From contig JAQISU010000164.1 of assembly GCA_029339505.1 (NCBI GenBank), forward strand, positions 868,001-932,000: a DNA stretch of 64,000 bases, in the 5' to 3' direction. The notes beneath the pieces are model-generated. The model saw only the letters and a program-made list of their open reading frames with translations, was not told the origin of the DNA and made no database searches. This document shows positions 35,431-47,900 of this stretch, piece after piece. This stretch comes from Unio delphinus (taxonomy: Eukaryota; Mollusca; Bivalvia; Unionida; Unionidae). The first letter of the stretch is position 1. Every line of letters starts with the position of its first letter. The position numbers and the translations under genes are program-made.

Positions 35431-36185
35431 ATGTCAGTGTATTCGGTAAATTCGGTAAACAAACGGTAAGGTACGGGAAAATAAGAACAGGACAAAGTAT
35501 GAACAGATGAATATACAAAAACGGAAGAAAGATCTATCATTTGCCATGAAAATAATTTCAGAGCATAACTTAGTATTGGTAATAAGGGTTATTTTGAAAC
35601 TCTAAAAAATGAAGAAGAAAAAAGTCAATTGACAACGTATTTACAGCGTCAGAGCTATCCAAATGGTTCATGTTTGAATTTTAGTACAAGTTACAAAAAC
35701 AAAACAAAAACAAACAAGATAATACTGTGGTATCATTATACCATTAAACTGTTAATGGATGATACTGATTTACTGTGTTTCTATGTTTAAACATAAAACA
35801 TATGCAATGATATGAAGGATGACAGTAGTGACGTTCCGGAGGATTAGCTTTTGTGACTCGTAAATGAAAAACAAAAGTTGTTGTACATTTAAAGGACGTT
35901 GTTCCAGTTGGGGACTTGTGTGAGTTTTAATGAAAACACTTGGACATTAATCCATTTGCAGACTTGTGTGAGTTTTAATTAAAACTCTAGACGGACAAAG
36001 AACAATTGTAAGTTAAACGATTGTGTGATCAAACACTGTGATATCTGGTATGTTCAGCCTAAAATAAAATTACTAAAACATGAATTTACGCAAATCATAC
36101 AGTCACTAGATGCAAAGCATCAAAATGAAATATAAATGCACACACATACAATGCATGCCGTATTGAATCTGACATCTGATTTTTT

Positions 36186-36505
36186 GTTGTAGTTTGATTA
36201 GGATTTTTAACATAACTTTAACATTTTTTCTGTCATATCGCTACAATGCCGGCAGTGAGGCAGCTTATAGTGATGTCTAACACTGGGACATCATGCCGCA
36301 AACATGTATCATGATGACCCATGACCCAGTCACATTATCCTGACACCAGGCCGACCAGTCCTAGCACTAACCTCTTAATGCTGAGCGTCAAGCAAGGCAG
36401 CTGTTAGTACTATTTTTGTAAGTCTTTGGTATGACTCAGCCGGGGATCGAATCCACAACTTCCCACTTCCACGGTGGTCGCTCTAACCACTTGGCCACCA
36501 AAATC
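36186..36505 (-). repeat. Family B tRNA-derived SINE, full length (best promoter)
   Basis: The minus strand starts at about 36505: A-box TGGCCAAGTGG (fits TRGCNNAGYGG), B-box GGATTCGATCC (fits GGTTCGANTCC), then CCGGCTGAGTCATACCAAAG and TTAGTGCTAGGACTGGTCGG. The 3' end is TGACAGAAAAAATGTTAAAG at about 36210-36230. Best-preserved head in the window. Confidence 0.88.
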
Positions 36506-38196
36506 TCTGAAAACATGAAATCACCCGATGGTTATATAAATGAAGCCCCTAATCAGTTATATAAATGAACATCTATATAACCGATAAGGTGACATCTTGT
36601 TTTCAGAGATTTCGCCGTATTTTTTGATAAAACGTCAGACTCCTGTGACACATGCATGCATGCATACTGGACTTTCTGCTAACTGTCGCTTCTACGTACA
36701 ATGATTGGGAAATATTGTGTTTGCAATCTGTTTTGTAAGATTTGTCTTCTGTTTCAGTGTGTGTGAACATAATTGACAGTATATGTATTTTTTTTTTTTT
36801 AAATTTATCTGGGACAAAATCGACTAGAGTCCGAAACCGTTTCGGGCTGAATTGACCTGATCTCCCCAAAATAATCATAACCAAGAACCATAAGGTTAAA
36901 TATTTATAATTTGGTAAACATCAGCCAGTAGTTCTAACCACTTACAATTTCTCCTTGGGCTCTATCTCCATCAACAATCTTTGAACAAAAACTTTAAATT
37001 GTAAGTTTTGTTTAACAGAAACGTTGGTATGATACCAATGATGTAATAAAAAAAGTATCTGTATTCAATATGTATCAGATTCAGTTCAAAGTCATTCCAC
37101 AGTTAGTCACACATGGTGTTTTTTATATATGAAAAAAGTATCTTTACATTTTAGTAAAAGATAAATGAAATCACAAAAACTACATTATGTGATCATATAC
37201 GTTTTTTTTCTCTTGACTTCAAAGTTAATGCCTTATTGAACAGTATTATTTTCTTTTTCTTCAAACTGTTCAATCCATCAGGGAAAAAACTGGTAATATA
37301 GACCAAATTTGGCTAACTTTCCTAGTCACTAAGTTTTTTTTTTAAATGACCGAGTTATATAATGTTCCTGGATCATTATCTACTTTCATGGACAAAATTT
37401 AAAAGATATAATAAAAAAAAACATATTTTAGGGCAAAGCTAGGATGATTAAGTTTGAGGTTCACTAAAGCTGCATTAGCAAGATTTTCTCCGTGTTGATG
37501 TCACCAAAGAAAGCAATGCCATTTCTGTACACGTCATAAGCTGACAGTTAATTTCAATGAAATGTTTCACTATTTCATATTCTTGATTATCATCTTATAT
37601 CACTTCAGATGCTTTTTGTAACTGTTATGTTAAATCTGAAAATGTAATGGAGTGCAGGTAAATGGAGGATAATCATTATAACGTTCTCACCGTTTAATTC
37701 TTAACACCTGCTTGAATCCCATCTCTTCTAATCGGAACAATAGCAAAACTTGGTGTCATGAATAGACTTCATTTAATTTCACAAGATCGCCACTTACATA
37801 GGATATGAATATGCATTTCACGAAAATGATACTATTTTCCATTGCATTGTTATCATGTATTTTTACCTTCATATAAATCGACATAAAGAATCTATCCAAA
37901 ATTATAAATACGTTTTTGCTTAGTCCCCAAATTGCTAGCAAAAGACTGCTCGGGGTTACACAATACATAGATAAGTGGGACTGAGATATCTATTTTCACG
38001 TAATGGAGTTATGTTTCTGCCGTATTTAGCATGTTATTTAATCTCTACGAAAGTTGTAAGCAAATCAACACTGGCACTTTTCAAAACGAATGCATAATCG
38101 TATTTTAGTTTATTACTAATTATGTTGTCTTATGTTTTCAAATTTACCATATTTTTGCTAGAGTATATAAGCTGGTAGAAGAAAGCGTTTGCTTTG
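36506..38196. other. Intergenic, nothing recognised
   Basis: AT-rich. Short frames without recognisable content; one (CATG)n-like run at about 36652-36664. Confidence 0.4.
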
Positions 38197-38437
38197 TTTT
38201 TTTATGGTTTAACGCCATTTTTCAGCACAATATAGGCTATACATAGCGGTCAGTATTAATGGTGGAGGAAGAAACCGGACAAACCCCGGAAAGAACCACC
38301 GACCAACAAGAAACTACTGGCAAGCTTTCTCACATAACTACATTTGCCGAATCTTAGACTCAAACACACGCAGAGTTGAGATGGCAGTGGTCCGTAATGG
38401 ACAGCGCTTTAGACCACTTGGCCACTCAGGGCCCCTC
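38197..38437 (-). repeat. Family A tRNA-derived SINE, full length
   Basis: The minus strand from 38437 reads GGGGCCCTGAGTGGCCAAGT (A-box TGGCCAAGTGG), then TCTAAAGCGCTGTCC, then the B-box-like GTTTGAGTCTA about 70 bases on, then GAGAAAGCTTGCCAGTAGTT. The tail is CTGAAAAATGGCGTTAAACC followed by an A-rich end. Used here as the reference copy. Confidence 0.88.
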
Positions 38438-38440
38438 AAG

Positions 38441-39747
38441 AAAGCGTAATCTAGTGTTTAAATACTGAGTGATCCAACCTTGTTGTCTTAATATATTTTT
38501 TTCAATAATTGTCTTTCATCAGTCTTCACGGAAGTTTTCTTCTCTAGCTCATATTTGATCTGATGATGTCTAATTAATCCTTAATTTGGATTTAAAAATA
38601 AAATGAAATCATGTTCATCCAAGAAATACTCGACTGTTAGCTTTTGGTCCCCCATTAACTACTTATGATGTGACCATTGATCTTGCTGGTTTTAAAGACT
38701 AATAAATCTTAATACTGTTGCGATTTAGAAAATAAATAATCTTGCAATGAATAAAGCGTTAATTGTAATTAAGAAAAACCCAACCAAGTTTAGAATTTAG
38801 AATTATATTCGAATTTGTTCCAGATACCACATTTGTTATTATTTTGCCTTCTATGGATTGATTGTTTATGCAGAATGTTGAGTTCTCTCTAACCTGGTAG
38901 AAAAGTCAACATAACTAATGTTCAGTTTAAGTTCTATCACAAAGTTGATCCTTTGCTCAAACGAAGCTTGATTTTTTTTAAATAGTTATATTTACATATC
39001 ATTTGAAGCAATTATTGTATGCAGCAAGCATTCACCAAATTACCGTACTTTAATTTATAGGTATCAACATATTTTGTGAATTTTAGTTTCAGATTTTAGA
39101 ACATCCTCAAACCCTTTTATTTTGTTTGTTTTGACATTCACACTTAGTTTGACAGCTAAATACCTTATTTTGTTTGTAAAGTCTAATGGTCTTAAATTTA
39201 GTGTTATACCATCTGGTTACTTATAACCTGACAACTTATATTCACTTTGTCCTCAATTAAATCTTGTATAATTACCAGATTTTTATTTTAATCCTTTGCT
39301 ATCAACACCTTCCCATTTAATTGATTCTAACAACACCTCATGTCACACTGTGCTCTGTATCTGTCCAAAGAGCCATCATTGTCAATTTGTTAAACTGTAT
39401 TCTTCAAAACGGTTGAATGGCATACAAATAAAAAGTTGAGTTTCATAGAAAAACATATTTTTTATCTTACTAAATGTATTTTCTTTGTTAGTGAGTAAAC
39501 CAATTTAAACCGATGCACAAGAATAAGGTTTAAGTAGTCTGTTTTGTTATGTTAATTCATCAACTCAGAGTATGGTCAATCTGCATCCTACCTGTAGTTT
39601 TGGTATTTTCACACTGGAAATTGAATCTCTTATTTTTCTGACTGGAAACCTCCAATATTATTATGCTAAACACATGTACAATGGTTTTGTTACTTTGCTA
39701 TACTCTACAAGAACAATTTTTTTATAGTGTCTGTATATATAGGTGAA
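38441..39747. other. Intergenic, nothing recognised
   Basis: AT-rich unique-looking sequence. No frames, no inverted or tandem repeats noted. Confidence 0.4.
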
Positions 39748-40227
39748 CTTAGTCATCCATTATCTACAATGAAGATATTAGTATGGAATTGACTTAGTCA
39801 TCCATTATCTACAATGAAGATATTAGTATGGAATTGACTTATCCAGATACATCAAGCCTTAGTCATCCATTATCTACAATGAAGATATTAGTATGCAATT
39901 GACTTATGCAGATACATCAAGCCTTAGTCATCCATTATCTACAATGAAGATATTAGTATGGAATTGACTTATCCAGATACATCAAGCCTTAGTCATCCAT
40001 TATCTACAATGAAGATATTAGTATGGAATTGACTTAGTCATCCATTATCTACAATGAAGATATTAGTATGTAATTGACTTATGCAGATACATCAAGCCTT
40101 AGTCATCCATTATCTACAATGAAGATATTAGTATGCAATTGACTTATCCAGATACATCAAGCCTTAGTCATCCATTATCTACAATGAAGATATTAGTATG
40201 CAATTGACTTATGCAGATACATCAAGC
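39748..40227. repeat. Minisatellite of 65-bp and 45-bp units (8 units)
   Basis: Units start at 39748, 39793, 39858, 39923, 39988, 40033, 40098 and 40163. Each has a 45-bp core (CTTAGTCATCCATTATCTAC...). Six add a 20-bp block (CTTATCCAGATACATCAAGC or its CTTATGCAG variant); units 1 and 5 lack it. The array is 45, 65, 65, 65, 45, 65, 65, 65 bp. Divergence is only a few bases. Confidence 0.97.
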
Positions 40228-40974
40228 CTCTATTTATTGTTTATCCACATTCATTTGTAATTCTTTGTTCATTTAACTCTAACCTGTTCATTTTTCCCCA
40301 CTATTATACCATTTTAATGGCATTGATTCTACATATTTTATAGTTCTGATTTTCATTACCCATCATTTTTAAAAAGTCTAATTAACTAATTTGTGATCTT
40401 TTACACTGCATTTGGTTTTAGCTGTTTTGGTGAGTAGTGTTTAGAAGAATTGTGTGCATTTAAAGTTGTAAACATATGAACAACTTAATATATTGGTACT
40501 AAAGTCTACCTCGGAAGGCTCAAAGTTTTTATCAGGTCATAATTTTTTGGGTCAAAAATTCAATTTTCAATTTTCTTCTTACTCTTTTAGCAGGTTACTC
40601 CCACATTCAAACAGCACTTACAATGAAAACTGACTTGAAGCACTGAACATTTGAGCACAGCTTAAGAATCATCAAGTATTCATGTAAAAATGCCAATTAT
40701 CAAGGCAGTAAGTTCTGCTGTACAAAACTGTTGTAAGCCATGTTTTGTTTCCAACAGAATTATCTTTCCATTAAAAACTATAAATCACAAATTTAAATGT
40801 TTTAAGAGGCCCCTTGCATAATGCACTACAAAGTTTATGATGGACCATATTCTTTTTTAAAATGATCACACAACCAATTTTGTCTTTGTTTAAAATGCTG
40901 GCAGCACAGATTGAGTTTTACATTAGTGCTGTTTCATATTTGAATTAGACTGCTAGAAATAATATTTTTCAACA

Positions 40975-41160
40975 AGTAATAGGCTATACATGGTGGCCAA
41001 TATAACTGGTGAAATAAAAACCCAAGAAATCCCCAGTAAGAATTACTATTCCATAGGAAACTACTTGAAAGTTTTCTCACATACCTACAACCCACAAAGA
41101 CAGATTCAAAATGGCAGTGATTAGTAAAGACAAGTACTTTAGATCACCTGAGGTCCTGCT
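40975..41160 (-). repeat. Family A SINE, diverged
   Basis: The minus strand shows GTGATCTAAAGTACTTG, then ACTGCCATTTTGAATCTGTC, then GAGAAAACTTTCAAGTAGTT, with a shortened tail. Same layout as the 38197 copy but with many substitutions. Confidence 0.65.
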
Positions 41161-41612
41161 AAGAAAGTAAAAACAATGATGAAAATGAATGAAATTATGA
41201 GAAACGTTATCATCCAACAATAATTTTAAGTTTTCTGTGTACACTTTTGTATCTGCACTGAAAATAGTTCATATTCTAACCGTGCCCAATGCACACAAAT
41301 TTCTCAAACACCTTTAGAATCTGAAAGGGATTTCAATATAAGTGAACAATTAAAGTCAGTAACAAATACCTGAAACAAATCCATAATGGGAAAAATATAT
41401 CATTCCTTGCATTATCTGAATGGATAGAATGGCAACATGAAATGTTTACTTTTTCAAGGGTCTGTACTGCTTAGTTCACATTTCTTTCTAATCTGTATCA
41501 AACTTTTGTGTCTGTATTGTGATATACTTATCACCAGGTTGAATAGTACCATTCATAAATCTTGTTGAACTAGCTCTATGTTTAAGACTTTGATCTTGCC
41601 TTATTGTATTTT

Positions 41613-41839
41613 TTATGTGTTCCATTTAGTTACAGCCAGTGAAGTATGTGTTCCATTTAGTTACAGCCAGTGATGTATGTGTTCCATTTAGTTACAGCCA
41701 GTGAAAAGTAAGTGTTCCATTTAGTTACAGCCAGCGATGTTTATATATTCCATTTAGTTACAGCCAATGATGTTTATATATTCCATTTTGTTACAGCCAA
41801 TGATGTTTATGTGTTCCATTTAGTTACAGCCAGTGATGT
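41613..41839. repeat. Minisatellite of about 31-36 bp, about 7 units
   Basis: Repeated GTTCCATTTAGTTACAGCCA followed by GTGAAG/GTGATG. Unit length varies slightly. It creates an artefactual repeat frame. Confidence 0.93.
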
Positions 41840-42205
41840 TTTTGCATGTACATTCTATTTCCTTCTTGTATTTCACATATCACACATGTTTTAATTCAAT
41901 TCTTCAATTTTCCACTGCACCATATTTTCCAAGTCAAATTCTAGAAACATACAATCTTCCAAAGACCCAAAGTTTGTATATACCGTGCTTCTTCCAGTTC
42001 CTCTTGGGCAATGATCCTAGGCACAGATCTCCAATGAATGTTTCATTTTTTAATGGAATAATGTTTTCAGCTGATTCCCAACTGTAAAGCAATTCATCAT
42101 ATTCTTTCCTTGTGATGAGTACATATATTTACCTTTCATCTATTATGTTTTAAAATTTGTTTTTCATCTTCGTACAAGTCATCTAGTTTGTCAGGATGAT
42201 CTAAG

Positions 42206-42350
42206 TAATGTTTGTACAATAGACTGTCTCCATATCCTCTCCCTGCACCTCTAAATAATGTTTGTACAATAGACTGTCTCCATATCCTCTCCCTGCACCT
42301 CTAAATAATGTTTGTACAATAGACTGTCTCCATATCCTCTCCCTGCACCT
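42206..42350. repeat. 50-bp tandem repeat, three copies
   Basis: Units start TAATGTTTGTACAATAGACT at 42206, 42256 and 42306 and are essentially identical, so recent. Confidence 0.97.
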
Positions 42351-42359
42351 TTTGCAGTT

Positions 42360-43580
42360 TGCAAACAACTGGATCACCTTAAAAGTACTTGCCTGATTTG
42401 AAATATCTCCTCAATAAAGGTTGCCTCCTTTCAAATTTGTTTCTTATTTTGAATTTTGCTTCACCAAGTTTAAATTTAGGTGTTCCAAATGTATTATTTC
42501 TCTGGCAATGAATAGATTTTTATCTAAAAAAGTTGAAAAGTCAATCTAGTATTTTCTTTTCCAGTGAATCCTTAACTTTACTGTTGTATAACTCTTTTAA
42601 TTGATCAAATTGTATCTTATGTTTCTTTCAATATTTCTCTGAAAGCATCATGTATTATCAGGTCTAATTTTTGCCTTCATCAAGCATATTCTGAGAAATG
42701 TCTAACACCGTCAAGACATACTTGTATCTAGTTTTGTTTACATGCAAGCATGTCAACAATGCCATCTAATGCATAGCCATGTGACTAACAAACACCATTC
42801 TTAAGCAATCTTTTCTCTTACATGTAAGTTGACAGTTTATTTAACCAATATTTTAATTCATTGTTTTTTTTCTTCTTCTTGATGTCCTTTTTAATTTGTT
42901 CCTATGAATGACTAATATTTGTGTAAGCAAGTCGAATGGCAGGATCAGATAATTTTTTTCTCCAAATATTTCAATGTATACATGATTTCAGATTTATGTC
43001 AGATTTGGCCATTACCACAGATGAATCTCAAACAGCAAATTTATGCATTGAATCACGTTTTGTTTATAAACTTTGTTCCATAAATTCTATTAGTGATGTA
43101 CAAACATAATTACTGCTGCCCTTTGTAAAGTATACAAGATCTTCAAGTTGTACTGTAATTTTAGCCAATCAGATTTGTGCATTTACCAACATCGACACAT
43201 GCTTATTCCTTCCACATACAACACTGTTTTAAACAGCTTACTAGCATTACTAGCTCTTTATTATTTCAATATTATCTTCATGATTTTATTATGCAGCAAC
43301 AAATTAACATTTAAATTCTGTATGTTAATTTGTAAGATAACAAATGTTAACCCATTTTTAATCCTGTATATTTTTTATCACCTCTTTAAAAGCTATTGAC
43401 AATAATGCAATGTACATTTCTGCTATTATTTATGATGAATATATTATACAAATTGTTTTTAACTATGTCAATTTTTAATTAAGACCCTATAATCTGAAAT
43501 GCCACTGTATCTGGATGCCTTCTGCCCAATTTATTTGAAATTAGTTGAGTTTTTCTTTTTTTTTTATAAGCTAATTAATG
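42360..43580. other. Intergenic, nothing recognised
   Basis: AT-rich. No repeat or coding signal. Confidence 0.4.
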
Positions 43581-43593
43581 ACAGATGGACAAC

Positions 43594-43760
43594 ACAAGAT
43601 ACGATCCATGAGGTACCTCAGACACAGCGAACAAGAGGCATGATCCATGCTGTGCTATAGACACAAGAGGCATGATCCATGATGTACACCAGACAGAGGA
43701 GGCATGATGTATACTAGACCCAGGACACAATGCATGATGTTCATCTGACACAGGACCACC
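43594..43760. repeat. Degenerate minisatellite of about 40-45 bp
   Basis: Repeating theme AGAGGCATGATCCATGATGT ... CAGACAC with drift and uneven spacing, four to five units. Confidence 0.65.
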
Positions 43761-44904
43761 CCATAAGCATACAAAACAAAAAAGATGCATGCTCCACTGA
43801 GGCATCTAATAAATACACAACAAAGTAAATGTTCTGTAAGAAGTATGTTACTGTGACCTTTTTTACTTATGATGTGCAATACCCTCTACAATAAAAACAA
43901 TGTAAGGAAACAAATGAATGACTGAGAGTACCAATTTCAAGCAAGAATGCTATCAAGAAGGATTTTATGCTAACTCCATGCCATGTGACCATTTGAACAG
44001 GGTAAGTTAAAATGGAGTACTATACATAGCACAAACAATTTGCAAAGGAATGATTAAAGTATGTAAATTCTGGAAATGAATATGATAAGGCACATTTATC
44101 TGATGATCAGAGAAGATTTATTTTCTTTCATTGAATGCTAAATGTACCTAACTGACACCAATGATCCGTCAATTATCACCTTATTACATTTGTTACTGTT
44201 TATTCATTCTTTTGAAGGTTTTTTAGCTAGTTAATGGAATCTTTGAAGCCTTTCTTTCAAATGCATTGTGTCTATTTTAGGGAAGAAACTATTTAACCTG
44301 ATCTTGTAGTAGACCAATGGCACATTTAAAACATATTTCCATATACATCAACTTTAAAGTGTAGGTCTTTTTTCTGTCTATAATAATGTCAAATTCAGAA
44401 ATTTGTTCATCAAATGATTAATGTATATATATAGCTTACATTTTCAAATTGCAAACAAATGATCAATTTAGGCTAGAAATAAAATCAGTGATTATTAGGA
44501 GCGAGTCTCCAGATGTTTCCATGAAACTAAATGTCATAAATCTGGCACAAGCAAAGTAGATACATTTCTGGTGAATATGACATGAATTAAATGTTCACAA
44601 GTTTTGTACACAACAAAAAGGCACCTTGTACATGTGCATGAATGGTCACTTAAATGGATAGAAACAACTCAGGTTTTACAAATAATTTATCTATCATCGA
44701 TTTTACAGTTTGCAAATATTATTTCAAAACAATTCTGACAACTAAGGACAAAGACTACACAAATACATTTAACCAATTAATTCTACCTTTTTTCCTGCTT
44801 ACATGTGAAGAAGATATACATACAAGGTACCAATCAGTATGACAAAATATCTAGTACACAATTATTCAATAACTGTTATATAAAATGATAACAAGTTGGA
44901 AGAA

Positions 44905-47900
44905 CTACAATTCTATCACACTTTGCTGCAATCTTGCTTTCCTTTTCAACTTTTTCTTTTTGCTTTTGCAGAGTTCATCAGATTTTCTATTCTTTTTCTT
45001 CTTACAAGAAAGAGGATTTGGTCCTTTGGGTCCTCTCCTTTTTTTCTTCTTTTTCACTTGTTCTTCACCAAAAGTCTCAGTTTTAAGTTTTTTAATCACA
45101 GTCTGATCATGGTCTGAAGGAGCAATCATTGTCTGGACTCTATTTTCAGCTAGTTCTTTAGAGGTCTCTGAGGGAGCCTCCATTGTGATGGCATTGAAAG
45201 AGATGAAGAGAAGAGGAATTCCACCCCGTGATCTCACTATGGATGTAAGCTCTGGATCCTGTATAAAAACAAAAAAGTCAATAGGTAGAAGCATACAAAA
45301 ACTGAAGATTACCCAAGATGCAATTAGCGTCAACACTAAGAATTCATTAGGACAAGCCTTACTTAATGAAAATTTTTCCCATGAGAGGCTAGTTTTTGAA
45401 AATGTAATATTGATAATCTTTCAGTTTATTTTGCGCATAATCTTTCTGAATTTTCTAAATATGCCACAAAGGAGAAACTGCAGGTGTTATAATAAGGCAT
45501 GAAATAATTCATGTTATCCATTTTCACTTTAATACAGTGGTCTTCCTCGTTAAATGGATCCCCTGACCAGTAAGTCCACTTACTTTATTCGGCCACAATC
45601 CCTTGGAACTCAAAAGTATCCTTCTGACACAGCCACCACATTAGTGCACAAAACATCAAAACTTACCAAATTCACATGGTAACAGAGAGAAATCTCACAA
45701 ATATATGTCGATTTCTAAATTCACACCCTCACATTTGTTCCAACATGCTAATAACATATACTAAATCCATCCAAAGGTAAAAACAACTGGACTATCCTAA
45801 TTGTTGTATGTTCTTTATATGCTATGTTTTGTCACGATAATTACTGACTATTATTACCACCAACAATTACCAATAGAACGACCGAGAAGCACATTATTGC
45901 TCAACAAAAGACAGTGTGACATTGATGCCATAAGTAAAAATAATATTTTAGCCATCCTGATTTCTGTTTCATCGATTACAAAATGTATTTGAAACGGTAC
46001 CAGACTAAAACCAGTTTTTCGACAAAGAAAAGTTCACTTCTTATTCAAATATTCAGCTACAAATTCCGATTGAATTAATAAATTATTGTAAAAAGTGCAA
46101 AATGTCATTAAAAAGCGAACATAATTGGACCAAATGAAGAAAAAGAGAGTCTTTTGATCTCTCCTGATACATTTTATTTTTAAAAAAGAGACTCAAAAAA
46201 TAAATATTGTCCATTATATATTCTACAGAAACAGAAAATTAAATGTATTTGACAATGATAATTACAACCCGACGTTTGTAGCCTGATTTTACTGACATGG
46301 TGGTTTATTCATATTTCAATACTTAATAATTTGTCTTACCGCACTCATTCCATAACATGATATTTATATGAAAGTATGAAATTCTTTAAAATAAGCCATA
46401 CCTTTCATACTTTTTATGTAATCATAACATACGTCTGTGAGATCATCCTCTAAAAAGACAAACCCTCTAATAAGGCAACTATCCTGTAGCAGAATAGGTC
46501 ATCTTGGAATGAGGAAGACAAATGTAGTACCTCAACCACTGTACTCCGCATAGCCATATCATGAAACAGTTTTTGTTTAAAGATAAATACCAGCTGTACT
46601 CAGCCATCAATATACAAAAAAAAAACTTATAATACTCTTACGATATTTCTTAAACTCATATATTCTGATAAGCTTAGTGGATAGAGTACATGCAAATCAA
46701 AAATACAGCAGGTACAACAAGTTATAATCCATTTGTTTCCTTTCTTAATTTTTACCTTACCACAGCTGACATTTTCTCAACATTAATCAGGGTTTTTAAA
46801 GCAAAATCTTGATTTTCATATCTGAACAAATAATTGAAATTTTAACACTGTAATAGGTACCAAAGCTATATTGTCTGAAAATGAAACGTATGCAGCGTTA
46901 TCAAAGACTTGCAGGTGATTCCTAACTCATGTAAACAGGACTATAAGCATACCATAATTGGTTAGTTTATGCAATGAGTTATACAGTTACCTGCAACAAA
47001 GACAAATCCTCATAGAACACAACCTTCTTGAGTTCTGCACTTCAAGAAATCTGCAATTACACATACCTTGAATGGTGTATTTACTTAAATTTCTGTTATA
47101 AACTTGAAACTTACAAACAGTTGATACAGTTTTCCACTGAAATTAATAAAATTATTCTTATTTATGATATTAAACATTTCAAATGGACAGAATAGGCTCC
47201 TTTAAACACAAACCTGTGTTCCCAAGAAAAACTTCTCCCCAGATTTCTTGATGGCTGTGTGGATACATTTTTTAGCTGAGACTGGGGGTTCATGATGGCA
47301 TTGATGAACATGAAACTGTCGCAAAACCTTTAGTGGTCCATATAATATGCTTCCTGAAAAATAATGAAATAATACATAAAAAACCTTAACTGACATATCC
47401 TCCCCCAAAAAATTGTCTTTCAAAAACTCTATGTATGTATGTGAGTGTGTGTGTGTGTGTGTATTGTAGTAGCATTGTATCCAGACAAAAATCAAAGATT
47501 ACAATAAATAAAGCCTATCTTGCTACTCATCCAGTATTCCATGATATTGACCTAAATTTCTCTGATGCACACAATTTAATTTTACCCAAAATGGTAAATT
47601 TTAGTAGAGTTCTGTGTATTGATCACACATGCAAATGTATCACATGCTCATTTAAAGCATTTTCCTTATACTTGGATAGATTTGTACTTTTTTCTCTCCA
47701 ATATTGGGAACATATGTTGATTAAGAGAAAGTTGGAGTTACAATGCTGTTTCCCCAGGTCACTTATCGGAGCAGGCAGCTTTGCCAGCCATGGTTTCGAT
47801 ACGATAACCCTATCAACACCTTGATGTATTGAGCTTATATTGATGTGCTTCAAGGCTGTGAATTTCAATGAAAGCCACCACATCCAATCAAAATTAAGTT

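Noticed and set aside
41712..42087. Repeat protein with FHLVTASDVY units
   Set aside because: A by-product of the 31-36 bp minisatellite, which happens to lack stops in one frame; unit length is not constant.
45535..45600. CAGTGGTCTTCCTCGTTAAA as a Tigger-type end
   Set aside because: The partner end was not found within range, so an element cannot be delimited.
47435..47883. Frames of 129 and 86 codons near UTP23 exon 2
   Set aside because: They start in a (GT)n tract or lie in intron 1; no motif, and they conflict with the well-supported UTP23 exon structure.
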